This document shows, piece by piece, positions 1 to 7,767 of a stretch of DNA of 37,228 nt; position 1 is the first letter of the stretch; the number at the start of each line of letters is the position of its first letter. This stretch comes from Thiotrichales bacterium (GTDB taxonomy: Bacteria > Pseudomonadota > Gammaproteobacteria > Thiomicrospirales > Thiomicrospiraceae). The stretch spans positions 1-37,228 of the forward strand of contig JAFGXP010000029.1 in NCBI GenBank assembly GCA_016936535.1, read 5' to 3'. The notes beneath the pieces are model-generated. The model had not been told where the DNA came from and did not search any database. It saw only the letters and a list, made by a program, of their open reading frames with translations. The translations under genes were made by a program, and so were the position numbers.

Positions 1-338
1 GACGTATAAATTCATTACCACCTTTCAAAACAAGATAATAAATCAATTAAATCAATAGCTTAATCATAAAAAAATAAGCTCATCTCTTTTTTTTATACAG
101 GTAAATAATTTATGAATATAGGCTTAGAATGCGGATCTTTCACCATTGACTTAATGCATAAACTAAAGTGCATTATGTATACACATAAGCGCATTAAAAA
201 TTCGATAACACAGACAATTCTTTATAACTTAATATAAATGGCACAAAAAATAAGTATTTTCGCTAATTGATAATAATTATTTATTGGCACATTAGATTTT
301 AATAAAGTCTCAATACTGATTCCATTTTTAACAATTGC
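1..338. other. AT-rich non-coding region with small palindromes
   Basis: No convincing gene. A hand count of bases 1-300 gives about 25% G+C, against roughly half in the genes of this window. Visible structures are a 6-bp inverted repeat AGCTTA/TAAGCT (57-62 and 75-80) followed shortly by a T run (87-94), which could be a weak terminator for a gene entering from the left; AATGCA/TGCATT (153-158 and 169-174); and TTATGT-ATAC-ACATAA (173-188), which contains the perfect palindrome TGTATACA. The last two resemble operator half-sites, but no regulator can be named. A TTGACT at 146-151 has no clear -10 partner. Confidence 0.5.
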
Positions 339-366
339 TTGACAAAAAAATTCTCAGTAGACTTAT
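339..366 (+). promoter_or_regulatory. Putative sigma-70 promoter for the 371-503 RNA
   Basis: A perfect -35 TTGACA (339-344) is followed, 16 bases on, by ACTTAT (361-366), a mediocre -10 with 3 of 6 matches. Transcription would start near 371-375, exactly where the first hairpin of the candidate RNA begins. The position agreement supports the call; the weak -10 limits it. Confidence 0.45.
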
Positions 367-370
367 CCCA

Positions 371-503
371 AGCTTAATTGAGAGAAATCTCACCTAAGTT
401 GGCTCGTTTCTGTAGTCTTTTCTTCACACTTGCACTCCCCTAAATGCAAGCCTGTAGTGCTCCTCAGTTCAAGCGCGGTAGGACCAAATACCGCGCTTTT
501 TTT
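371..503 (+). ncRNA. Candidate small RNA or attenuator leader
   Basis: A roughly 130-nt interval bounded by a promoter with a perfect -35 and an intrinsic terminator. Hairpin 1 (371-400) pairs AGCTTA with TAAGTT around an inner stem TGAGA/TCTCA closed by a GAAA tetraloop. Hairpin 2 (429-450) pairs CTTGCA with TGCAAG and exposes a C-rich loop CTCCCCTAAA. Hairpin 3 (471-498) is the terminator. Between them lie a pyrimidine-rich single-stranded stretch, a repeated CTGTAGT (410-416 and 452-458), and TCCTC at 461-465. CUCCCC and UCCUC could pair with Shine-Dalgarno sequences, as in some trans-acting small RNAs. It matches no family I recognise. It could instead be a regulated 5' leader of the gene at 558. 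Confidence 0.4.
471..503 (+). terminator. Strong intrinsic terminator
   Basis: A perfect 10-bp stem AAGCGCGGTA/TACCGCGCTT (471-480 and 489-498) closes an 8-nt loop GGACCAAA and runs into a T tract through 503. It lies 55 bases before the start codon at 558. It therefore either ends a separate small RNA or attenuates the downstream gene. It also argues against starting that gene at the in-frame ATG at 444. Confidence 0.8.
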
Positions 504-557
504 ACCCTAAACAAAGCGCAAAATAGCGTTTTTATCCTTAATTTTGTGGAGAGGGTC

Positions 558-1031
558 ATGAGTGAATCCAATCATTCTTACCGTTTTGGACGAGGCAGCG
601 ATGCCGAACATCAACAAGATCAAGCCCTGTTTAAAGAATTATTGCAGTTCCATCAACAATTGCAGCGCCAAACGGTAAAACTGCCTAATGGCATTTGTGC
701 GCAAACCACAAGCTCTAACCCTGATTTAGTCAAAGTACTGCAAGCACACGTTATTGGCATGGAGAAACGCTTTGCCAAAGACCGTGCCATCCGCTCGTGG
801 GATCCTTTATTTGCCGCTCTATTCGAGTTTAAAGATCAGATTCAAATGGAGTATCGTATGCTCGAAAATGGCGTTGAGGCCGTCCTAACCAGCGACCACG
901 AGCCAATGGTTGAGCTGATTCACGCCCATGATCTGACCTTACACGGCTTTGTGGATCGCGGCTTTGCGGCCAGCCGTGAAACCAGTCCGGTTCCAGATTG
1001 GCTACAAAATCATTTGGGACTTGTAAAATGA
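558..1031 (+). CDS. Unknown protein with two tandem 60-residue repeats
   Basis: A 157-residue protein with no signal peptide or membrane segment, probably cytoplasmic. I do not recognise a characterised family. The start is the ATG at 558, preceded by GGAGAGG (548-554); an in-frame ATG at 444 would run through a terminator and is rejected. The protein is an internal duplication. Residues 24-72 align without gaps to residues 84-132 at a constant offset of 60, sharing LF at the start, F31/F91, Q34/Q94, Q36/Q96, NG at 44-45/104-105, TS at 51-52/111-112 and AH at 63-64/123-124. Between the repeats is a conserved-looking IRSWDPLF segment (78-85). The paired histidines H64 and H124 would suit a metal or cofactor site, but that is inference. 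trxC follows 53 bases downstream on the same strand. Confidence 0.8.
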   Translation: MSESNHSYRFGRGSDAEHQQDQALFKELLQFHQQLQRQTVKLPNGICAQTTSSNPDLVKVLQAHVIGMEKRFAKDRAIRSWDPLFAALFEFKDQIQMEYRMLENGVEAVLTSDHEPMVELIHAHDLTLHGFVDRGFAASRETSPVPDWLQNHLGLVK

Positions 1032-1084
1032 CTCCGCAACCTTATATCATCCAACGCAGCTTTAGATGAATCTGGAGGGACAAA

Positions 1085-1507
1085 ATGATTGTAATGTGCC
1101 CACATTGCGGCGGATTAAACCGAATTGAGAATGGATCAGAGGCCCAGCAGGCAAAATGCGGGAAATGCAAACAGCCTCTCTTTACCGGCCAACCTGTTGA
1201 GATGAATCAACAACAATTTACACGAGCACTGCAGAAAACCGAGCAACCACTTGTAGTCGATTTCTGGGCACCTTGGTGTGGACCCTGTCGTGGTTTTGCC
1301 CCAGTGTTTAGCCAAGCCGCCAAGCAATTAGAGCCACAGGCAAGGCTTATCAAAATCAATACCGAAGTCGAGCAATCTCTGGCAGCAAGTCTGGCAATTC
1401 GCTCCATTCCAACCTTAGCGATTTTTAAACAAGGACAAGAAATTGCCCGCATCTCTGGCGCAATGGACTTGAACAACTTCACCCGCTGGGTTAAACAGCA
1501 TATTTAG
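1085..1507 (+). CDS. trxC: Thioredoxin 2
   Basis: A 140-residue cytoplasmic thiol-disulfide oxidoreductase that reduces protein disulfides, usually recharged by thioredoxin reductase. The N-terminal zinc ribbon is visible as CPHC (residues 5-8) and CGKC (25-28), which separates TrxC from TrxA. The thioredoxin fold carries the active site WCGPC (64-68) and the usual cis-proline segment SIPT. The length matches E. coli TrxC (139 residues). The ATG at 1085 has a good Shine-Dalgarno GGAGGG (1074-1079). It sits between the repeat protein and a small membrane protein in a tight plus-strand row, likely co-transcribed. TrxC is often part of oxidative stress responses; no such regulatory site is visible here. 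Confidence 0.95.
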   Translation: MIVMCPHCGGLNRIENGSEAQQAKCGKCKQPLFTGQPVEMNQQQFTRALQKTEQPLVVDFWAPWCGPCRGFAPVFSQAAKQLEPQARLIKINTEVEQSLAASLAIRSIPTLAIFKQGQEIARISGAMDLNNFTRWVKQHI

Positions 1508-1519
1508 AAAGGAAGCATC

Positions 1520-1759
1520 ATGGAACTGGGGTCAGAACAACACAAACGGCTTTTGCGCATGAGCATCATGAAGGTGGCGTGGAAGACGGCCTCAATTGGC
1601 CTGTTTTTTGGCTTTCTGTTGATTATTCCCAGTCTGATTCGCGATAACCCCTTGGTGAATGGCCTCGCCTTGGCGGGTTATGGATTGATGCTGAGCTTTA
1701 TCGGTTATGCGCTCTATATCGCTTGGCGTAAATACCAAAAAATCTTTAAAACCTTTTAA
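1520..1759 (+). CDS. Small two-helix membrane protein, unknown function
   Basis: A 79-residue protein with a basic N-terminus (about 1-25), two hydrophobic segments (about 26-40 and 47-67), and a basic C-terminal tail ending in KYQKIFKTF. This fits a small inner-membrane hairpin protein. The ATG at 1520 has AAAGGAAG just upstream and lies 12 bases after the trxC stop, so it probably shares the trxC transcript. Its last 14 bases overlap the 3' end of the convergent batD-like gene. Function unknown. Confidence 0.75.
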   Translation: MELGSEQHKRLLRMSIMKVAWKTASIGLFFGFLLIIPSLIRDNPLVNGLALAGYGLMLSFIGYALYIAWRKYQKIFKTF

Positions 1760-3230
1760 ACCGCTGTCGCCCTCTCAGTCGCTGCCAAAGGGCAAGCAGC
1801 TTGTGTCCTTCGCGTGCAAATTGGTGAGAATCAAATCGAATTGTGCGCGTATGCTCTTGTAAAAGACTCAATAACGCTTGGCTGTCTTTTGGTGGCGCCG
1901 GCGCATAAAGCGCGCGGTAAATTTGCTGTGCCAATTCTTCTGAAATACCCAACGCCTTTTGCCACTGTTGCCAATTCTGGATGGGCGGTTGCCCTAACCA
2001 CTCTGCCGTTAACTGCCATAGTTGACGCTGCCCTCGCGAAATCTGACCCGTGCTTAGCAACTGAATCACCCGATATCGTTGCCAGTAAAATCGTCCAAGC
2101 ACCCAAACAGTAAAGCTCAAAAGCCCGCCCAGAAAAAAAATCAATAACCAAAAGAGCCCGGCTTGCCAAGGGGCATAAGTCCAGATGGTTGGCCCGGGCA
2201 AAGACCTAACGTCAACCTTGCCGCTTTCTGGATCAAAAAACCGCCAGGACCAACTGGGCAAAACCACTTGACCAGATTGACCTAGCCGAATTGGAATTTG
2301 AATACGCCAACCCCCCTGATTATCGACATCTTGCTCAATGGTTGGCGCAAACCATTCCACCTCTTCCGTGCGCGGCAGCTGCGCCAGAAGTGCGCGTAAA
2401 GCGCTTTGTGCTTCAATCGGGGCCATTTGCACACCTTGCAGTTGCCACTGCCAAATTCCAACCGCCCCAACCGGCAACCAACTGGGCGGAGCAGTTTGCT
2501 GCCATTTAATCTGTCCAATTAAGGGATTGGGCACAATAAACTCCGGTAAAGGCTCCAGCCAAACTGTTTGCGGCCTGTCAAAAAATTTCCAGACCTTTGA
2601 CTGCTCGGAACGCACTTCCAAAACCGGCGAATAAAGCGTCAAACGCTGCGGAACGCGCTCTGAAGTGACCGACAAATCGGTCGCAAACGTGTGTGGCACA
2701 CGCAAAACCCCTTGCAACTCGCCAGCCAATAGCGCGGGGAGCGTTTCAGGCTGACGTAAGCGTTCAGGATTGGTTTGCCAAGGATTGGCCACAAACGACT
2801 GCATCTGCACTCGCCAGTCAGGCTGACTAAGCTGAACCTGAGCTTGCCAAAACCCTTGTTGTTGCGGATACATCCGCTGCGGCATCTTCGCCTGCCATTG
2901 CACTTTGATGTTTGGATTGTCGAGTACGCGCACATGACTGCCGACAAAATCACCGCCTGCAGCCAATGAAAAAACCCCACTTTGATAGGGATAAAGATAG
3001 ATCGCTGCCTGATTGCGCTGGTTGGAATGCAGCTCTAACACAAATTCTTTAGCCCATTCCTGAACGGGCAGCTGCGCCAAATGGCTGTCTAAGGACTCCC
3101 CAGGCTCACTGATCAGACGGACAATCAACGGCTCGCCTAAAAATACTTGGTCGCTGGATAGTTTGACGGTAGCGGCTTGAAGCGGTAGCTGAAACAGAAC
3201 CATGCACAATATCAACAATCTTTTTACCAT
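1746..3230 (-). CDS. BatD-like (oxygen-tolerance) membrane protein, operon A
   Basis: A 494-residue envelope protein and last gene of the first MoxR/Bat-type operon. It has a signal peptide (residues 1-19, ending LQAA), a long periplasmic beta-rich region, one membrane helix (about 355-378), and a cytoplasmic tail rich in Trp, Gln and Arg. This is the BatD topology. Its assigned role is a partner of the VWA proteins encoded upstream; biochemistry in this family is sparse. The start ATG (3230) overlaps the stop of the VWA/TPR gene by seven bases (ATGGTAA), a junction mirrored in operon B. It is shorter than the operon B counterpart (570 residues), mainly in the periplasmic part. Confidence 0.85.
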   Translation of the reverse strand: MVKRLLILCMVLFQLPLQAATVKLSSDQVFLGEPLIVRLISEPGESLDSHLAQLPVQEWAKEFVLELHSNQRNQAAIYLYPYQSGVFSLAAGGDFVGSHVRVLDNPNIKVQWQAKMPQRMYPQQQGFWQAQVQLSQPDWRVQMQSFVANPWQTNPERLRQPETLPALLAGELQGVLRVPHTFATDLSVTSERVPQRLTLYSPVLEVRSEQSKVWKFFDRPQTVWLEPLPEFIVPNPLIGQIKWQQTAPPSWLPVGAVGIWQWQLQGVQMAPIEAQSALRALLAQLPRTEEVEWFAPTIEQDVDNQGGWRIQIPIRLGQSGQVVLPSWSWRFFDPESGKVDVRSLPGPTIWTYAPWQAGLFWLLIFFLGGLLSFTVWVLGRFYWQRYRVIQLLSTGQISRGQRQLWQLTAEWLGQPPIQNWQQWQKALGISEELAQQIYRALYAPAPPKDSQALLSLLQEHTRTIRFDSHQFAREGHKLLALWQRLRGRQRFKRF

Positions 3231-5188
3231 GGTTGAATTCCCGGTATTTCATGAGCGGTTTTTTGTTCGGCATGGAACCCAGCCTCGGCTTCAAAAAGGC
3301 GTTTGAGCAGACGCTGTTGTTGCGAATCAAGATTCGCAACCTCTGCAGCAAACGCTTCGGCATTCTGCAGCTGACGTCGTTGCGCCTGAATCTGTTGTGC
3401 CGAACCACCATCCCCTTGATTTGCGCTTAAGACAAAATCGGTCGATTCGGTTGGCAGCCTATAGAAAACCGAATCACTCTGAGACGGTAATGGTGGTTTT
3501 TCTCCACTGCGATTGCCGCCCAGCGCATCACCATCCGACCCAAAACCTGGCTCATCACTGTCCGATGGTGAAGGTTTACGGGTGCCATAAAACGCGTCTT
3601 CTAAGCCTTCGCCCTGCCCTTGAGACTTGCCCTTGCCATCTTCACCCTGCTGCATCTGCTGGGCTTGCTCGGCACGCAGTGCCAATAATTGTTTTTGCGC
3701 CAAAGCTTGGGCGAGCTGTAGATTCTGCTCGGCTTGCGGATAAGGATTTTGATAGAGCAATGCCTGTTGATACGCCTCAACGGCCATAACGCCCAATTGC
3801 GCACGCAAGTAACTGTTACCTAAATTAAAGAGCGCCTCACTTCGCGGCCGATCCGCATCGGCCAACCAAGCGGCTTGTCGGAAATAGCGCACTGCAGCAG
3901 GGTAGTCTTCTGCTTTATAAGCCGAAGCCCCGGCACCAAACCAGAGCCGATAGACAGTTGGATCGGTTCCCATTTCGGCCGCAAGGCCCACATAAGCCTG
4001 TTGTGCATCTACATACGCCTGCTGTTGATAAAGCGTAAACGCCTCTTGTTCGGTTTGCGCAGCAAACACCGACGAGCTCAGTAAAATCATTGCCATTGCC
4101 AAAACCAATATCCCTACCCAATGGGTAACCCATGCCGACGCCAAAAACAAAATGCTTAACGCAATAAACCAAGGACCTAAATCCAGCCATTGCCAAGCCT
4201 GGGCAGTGGTTTGTTGGGTTTGGGAAAGCTGGCGAAGGTCTTTGAGCGGTTGCTGTAAAACGCTTAGATTGCCATCGCTATGCCAATAGAATCCAGACGG
4301 GCTCTGCTGTGCGAGCTGCTGCAAACTGCTCTGTTGCAAAGCGACCGAAACCGGCAGTCCATTATGATGGAGCACGCCTGAAGCGTGATTTTTATCCGGA
4401 ATGGGTTGTGGCTGGAGAGAACCAAAACCCAACACCCAAAGTTGACGTAAAGGGGTTTTTAGCCAATCTTTCCAGGGTAAACTTGCTATCTCCGCAGCGA
4501 CCTCGACTGGCTGTAAAAAAGGCTCTGCGCCGTCACTGAGTAACACAATGGCTTGAGCCCGATTGTGTTCCTTACCTTGTGCCGTTAAAGAGTTTTGCTC
4601 CAAATAGTGCAAGGCACGAATCATAGCTGGCTCCAACCATGAGCCTTCTAGAGGAAGAAAGCCGGGCGAAACCTGCGTTAAGTCCATTTCAATCAATGAC
4701 TTATCAAACGATAGAGGGCTGACCAAATGTGCACTGCCAGCAAACACCCATAAACCGAGACGATCTTGGGGCTGGAGGGTTCGCGCCAAACTTTGCGCCA
4801 AACGCTGAGCGCTTTCAAAACGACTTTGCTCACCCAAAAAGGCACCGCCATCTCGCGCCTGCATGGAACGCGAAACATCTAATATCAGCAATACATCGAC
4901 ACCATCTTGTAATTGAGCCTGCTCGCCTTGCTGATAGATTTTTGGGCCAGCAAGCGCAATCACTAAACAAATCCAAGCGCAAAACCAAGCCCATAACGGA
5001 AACCAATGTCCAAACTGTTTGACTGAAACCGGCGCCTGCCCCAAGCGCAAAAGCGGCCATAAATGGGCATCAGCATAGGCTTGTTGGGCTTGCTTTTGTC
5101 GCAGACGACGCAGCCAAATCAGCAAAAGTGGCAGTGGAAGCGCCCACAGCCAAATGGGCGCGCGCCACATCCATTCATCCCAAACCAT
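3224..5188 (-). CDS. VWA-TPR membrane protein (BatB/BatC-like fusion), operon A
   Basis: A 654-residue protein. Two N-terminal membrane helices (about 11-26 and 62-80) lead to a VWA domain with metal-site motif DVSRS (104-108) and a later LLSDGAE; the expected Thr position appears to be Ser in LEGSWLEPAM. Further helices come near 325-355. A TPR segment (about 375-500) follows, then a Gly/Ser/Asp-rich acidic linker and a C-terminal helix. The VWA part should bind Mg2+ and a ligand at the inner-membrane face, with the TPRs offering a docking surface. The start is the ATG at 5188 in a TGATG overlap with the upstream stop, preceded by CAGGAG; a longer in-frame reading to 5323 lies inside the upstream gene and is rejected. 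Confidence 0.88.
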   Translation of the reverse strand: MVWDEWMWRAPIWLWALPLPLLLIWLRRLRQKQAQQAYADAHLWPLLRLGQAPVSVKQFGHWFPLWAWFCAWICLVIALAGPKIYQQGEQAQLQDGVDVLLILDVSRSMQARDGGAFLGEQSRFESAQRLAQSLARTLQPQDRLGLWVFAGSAHLVSPLSFDKSLIEMDLTQVSPGFLPLEGSWLEPAMIRALHYLEQNSLTAQGKEHNRAQAIVLLSDGAEPFLQPVEVAAEIASLPWKDWLKTPLRQLWVLGFGSLQPQPIPDKNHASGVLHHNGLPVSVALQQSSLQQLAQQSPSGFYWHSDGNLSVLQQPLKDLRQLSQTQQTTAQAWQWLDLGPWFIALSILFLASAWVTHWVGILVLAMAMILLSSSVFAAQTEQEAFTLYQQQAYVDAQQAYVGLAAEMGTDPTVYRLWFGAGASAYKAEDYPAAVRYFRQAAWLADADRPRSEALFNLGNSYLRAQLGVMAVEAYQQALLYQNPYPQAEQNLQLAQALAQKQLLALRAEQAQQMQQGEDGKGKSQGQGEGLEDAFYGTRKPSPSDSDEPGFGSDGDALGGNRSGEKPPLPSQSDSVFYRLPTESTDFVLSANQGDGGSAQQIQAQRRQLQNAEAFAAEVANLDSQQQRLLKRLFEAEAGFHAEQKTAHEIPGIQPW

Positions 5189-6333
5189 CACTCCTGACCC
5201 TCGCTGGATTTCGGCCGAAAAGCGATTAGCGCCAGCCAATACAATCCCAACCAAGCCAAACTCAGGAGGGCAAACTGCCAATAAAGAGGTTGATAGTTTG
5301 GTTGACTGGGTGGTGGCTGCCAAGGCACGCCTTCGGCCAAATCAATTTTTTGCAACACCTCGCGCAAATCTTGACCACTGCCAATTTGGTAGTAAAGACC
5401 GCCGGTCTGACGGGCAATATGCTGCAGCGTTTCGGCTTGCAAAGGTTGATAGAGCAAACCGCTAAACTGTCGTTGATCAGCACGCTCGTCCATCGAACCT
5501 ACCCCAATCGTATAAATCGGTACTTGAAGCAACTTAGCATAATCGAGGGCCTGTTCAATCGACAAACGGCTCGGTTGATTTTCGCCGTCGCTGATTAAAA
5601 TCAAGAGACGTTTGCGTTCGGTGGTTTTTCCAAGCGCCAAATTCTGATCTTGGGTTTGCTGCAAGGCAAGCCCTAAGGCTTCGGCCAAGGCCTCATCGGT
5701 TCGGCCGGCTAAATAGGGACGCAACCGCTGCAAATACCGCCTGGCTGCGTTCTGATCGGCACTCAGCGGCAACAAGTTAAACGCGCTCTGCGCATAAACC
5801 GTGATCGCAAAACGGTTCCCAGGCAACTCGGCCATAAATTGGTCCAAAACCTGCTGAACCGCTTGCATTCGGGTTTGCGCCTGACCTTGATAGCGATAGT
5901 CGTTTAATAACATTGACGCAGAAGCCTCTACCACCAACAACAAATCACGCACCGTTTTTTGCTGAGCTTGGGGTGGAGATGGCAGCAGGCTTTGCGGTTG
6001 TGCCAAGGCGGCAAGTAAGCTCAACAATAAGCTTAAACGCAAAACCCATAGCACGCCTTCCTGCCAAATGGCTGGATAAAGACGCGTCTCGGGCGTGGTG
6101 AGGCGAACCGAACCTTGCGCCTGCATAATTTCCAACAGACTGTGCCTGGCTTGCAGCGGTTTGGCCAGATGCCATAGATGCCAATCTGCAAAAAAATCTT
6201 CCCGGCGTACTGGCTTCGCAAAACGCCTCCATAACCAAAAAATAGGTAAAAACCCTGCTAACCAAAACATTTGGGGGTTAGCAAAGTGCCAACTGTTGTA
6301 CCAGGCATTAAAAAGGGTTATCCACTCAGTCAT
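5188..6333 (-). CDS. VWA membrane protein (BatA-like) with altered MIDAS, operon A
   Basis: A 381-residue protein with N-terminal membrane segments (about 22-35 and 94-111), a VWA domain (about 128-330) and a C-terminal membrane helix (about 350-370). The MIDAS motif normally reads DxSxS, but here it is EASAS (136-140); the Glu codon is GAG at 5926-5928. The Thr element (GRTDEALAEAL) and third Asp (ILISDGEN) are intact, so the fold is kept while metal binding may be weakened or changed. The ATG at 6333 overlaps the DUF4381 stop by 8 bases; a GTG two codons earlier (6339) is an alternative. It corresponds to the first VWA gene of operon B, whose site is canonical. Confidence 0.88.
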   Translation of the reverse strand: MTEWITLFNAWYNSWHFANPQMFWLAGFLPIFWLWRRFAKPVRREDFFADWHLWHLAKPLQARHSLLEIMQAQGSVRLTTPETRLYPAIWQEGVLWVLRLSLLLSLLAALAQPQSLLPSPPQAQQKTVRDLLLVVEASASMLLNDYRYQGQAQTRMQAVQQVLDQFMAELPGNRFAITVYAQSAFNLLPLSADQNAARRYLQRLRPYLAGRTDEALAEALGLALQQTQDQNLALGKTTERKRLLILISDGENQPSRLSIEQALDYAKLLQVPIYTIGVGSMDERADQRQFSGLLYQPLQAETLQHIARQTGGLYYQIGSGQDLREVLQKIDLAEGVPWQPPPSQPNYQPLYWQFALLSLAWLGLYWLALIAFRPKSSEGQE

Positions 6334-6784
6334 GATCACGACTCAAACGAACAAGCGAGCGCATCCGTTGAAATTGGCGTTGGCAAGCTTGCCATCCTGT
6401 CATCCAATACCAACGCCAAAAGACATTTTGCGCAGCCGCCTGAATGGCATAGAGCCGTTCAATATGTGGCGGAGGCAAGGGCGTTGGTTGACTGGCAATC
6501 TGCCCAACCTCTTGCAGCCAGAATCTCAATGGCTGAGGTTCTCGCGCTCGCTGCGACAACCGCGCCTGCCACGCTTGTAGCAAAAAATACAACCGCCAAG
6601 CACCCTGCTCTGAACGCCATTGCTTGAGTGCTCGCGCTTGCTGCATCCAAGGATGAAATACTCGCCACAACAGTAGCAAAAGCAGCAAACAACACAATAA
6701 CAGCCAAGCGCCGCTCTCCCAAATCCAGATAGGCTTGGCAGGCAAGGGCATAAGTGGTGGAACAATATCGATCAGTTCAGCCAT
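6326..6784 (-). CDS. DUF4381 single-pass membrane protein, operon A
   Basis: A 152-residue protein with a short N-terminus containing PPLMPLPAKP, one strong Leu-rich helix (about 27-42) and a basic, Trp-rich cytoplasmic domain. This matches DUF4381, found between DUF58 and the VWA genes in many proteobacterial MoxR operons; its biochemical role is unknown. The ATG at 6784 overlaps the DUF58 stop by 8 bases (ATGGCTGA). A GTG two codons upstream is possible but less likely. Overlaps at both ends suggest translational coupling. Confidence 0.8.
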   Translation of the reverse strand: MAELIDIVPPLMPLPAKPIWIWESGAWLLLCCLLLLLLLWRVFHPWMQQARALKQWRSEQGAWRLYFLLQAWQARLSQRAREPQPLRFWLQEVGQIASQPTPLPPPHIERLYAIQAAAQNVFWRWYWMTGWQACQRQFQRMRSLVRLSRDHD

Positions 6785-7763
6785 TTGCACTCATCTCTTT
6801 AATCTCACCCAACCCCGCTAAGACACCGAAGTTATGAACCCCCAACCGCTGAAAACAAACCCCCAGCTCGGGCAAGCTAAGATGCGTGCCAATCGCCACA
6901 AAATCACTGCCACTGCGCACAAGAATGCGCTCTAGGTCCTGAAAATGAGTTTGCGCCCATTCTTGGTAGGCTTGATAGTCGCACGACTGATCCAGCCGCA
7001 ACCGAACGCCTAGACGCGACACAAGAGTCAATCCCGAGACCGGTGGCAACGCCACTTCCGCTCGGTCATAAAACCAACAAAACTGAAGAACAAGCTGCTT
7101 GCGCCAAGCCGCCAACTGCTCACTCAATTTGGGGGTTAATGCCAAATCATGCAAATCACTGAACACCATTAAACGCGCCCCCGATGCTACTTGGGGCAGC
7201 AAATGCTGCAGTGCTTTGGAAAGAGAATCGCCCGGTTGCATGGCCGATGCTTGTTGAGGCAGCCAAACCGATTGTGGCTGATTGAGTAGTTGTAAATAAG
7301 CAAGTACAGCCGCTTGACCAGAAAACTGCGGCACCGTTAAGCGATGCAATTGCTGAGCCAAAACCCAGAGCTGCACATTCACATTATGGCGTTGAGCCTG
7401 CCAAACTACTAGACCGAGCCAATTCAACATTTGGCTGACTTTAAATTGACGGCGCGTGCCAAACCACATCGGTTCACGCAAATCGACCAGCAACACCCAT
7501 TGCGCCTGACGCGACTCCTCAAAACGCCGACTGAATACCTCACCGCTGCGCGCCATTAATCGCCAATCGAGATGACGAATTTCATCACCTTGAGCGTAAG
7601 GACGACTTTCAGCAAATTCACTACCGCTACCCTGTTGACGACTCCATTGCACACCTTGCAAAGGCTGTGTCGATGGCAGTCGCCCCCACTCAGCCTGCAG
7701 ACGCCAAGCATCGAGCTGTGCTAGGAGGCTGTGCAAATGAGCATCGTCTAGGGGCTTTAGCAT
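6777..7763 (-). CDS. DUF58 domain protein, operon A
   Basis: A 328-residue soluble protein. The DUF58 signature is clear at residues 47-75: GSEFAESRPYAQGDEIRHLD followed by WR and ARSGE. The rest has a VWA-like alternating pattern without a DxSxS motif (VLLVDLREPM takes its place). DUF58 proteins accompany MoxR ATPases and are thought to be partners or substrates. I start it at the ATG at 7763, four bases after the moxR stop. The in-frame extension upstream to 7847 overlaps moxR and is rejected because it adds non-conserved residues. It is the second gene of the operon. Confidence 0.88.
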   Translation of the reverse strand: MLKPLDDAHLHSLLAQLDAWRLQAEWGRLPSTQPLQGVQWSRQQGSGSEFAESRPYAQGDEIRHLDWRLMARSGEVFSRRFEESRQAQWVLLVDLREPMWFGTRRQFKVSQMLNWLGLVVWQAQRHNVNVQLWVLAQQLHRLTVPQFSGQAAVLAYLQLLNQPQSVWLPQQASAMQPGDSLSKALQHLLPQVASGARLMVFSDLHDLALTPKLSEQLAAWRKQLVLQFCWFYDRAEVALPPVSGLTLVSRLGVRLRLDQSCDYQAYQEWAQTHFQDLERILVRSGSDFVAIGTHLSLPELGVCFQRLGVHNFGVLAGLGEIKEMSANG

Positions 7764-7767
7764 CTTT

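Noticed and set aside
112-237. A 41-codon open frame with AGG ten bases before its ATG in the AT-rich left end
   Set aside because: Composition is that of the surrounding non-coding DNA, the frame has no recognisable domain, and it runs through the palindrome cluster.
444-557. Extension of the repeat-protein gene to an upstream ATG at 444
   Set aside because: The added 38 codons cross a perfect terminator hairpin and T tract; the ATG at 558 has a good ribosome site.
1028-1069. A 13-codon frame overlapping the repeat-protein stop as ATGA
   Set aside because: Too short to support, no ribosome site of its own beyond the upstream coding end, and it ends just before the trxC ribosome site.
2639-2980. 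Several 60-160 codon open frames antisense to or out of frame with the batD, VWA, cmo, aas and RND genes
   Set aside because: They lie wholly within well-supported genes, lack ribosome sites and domain motifs, and reflect the G+C pattern of the real frames.
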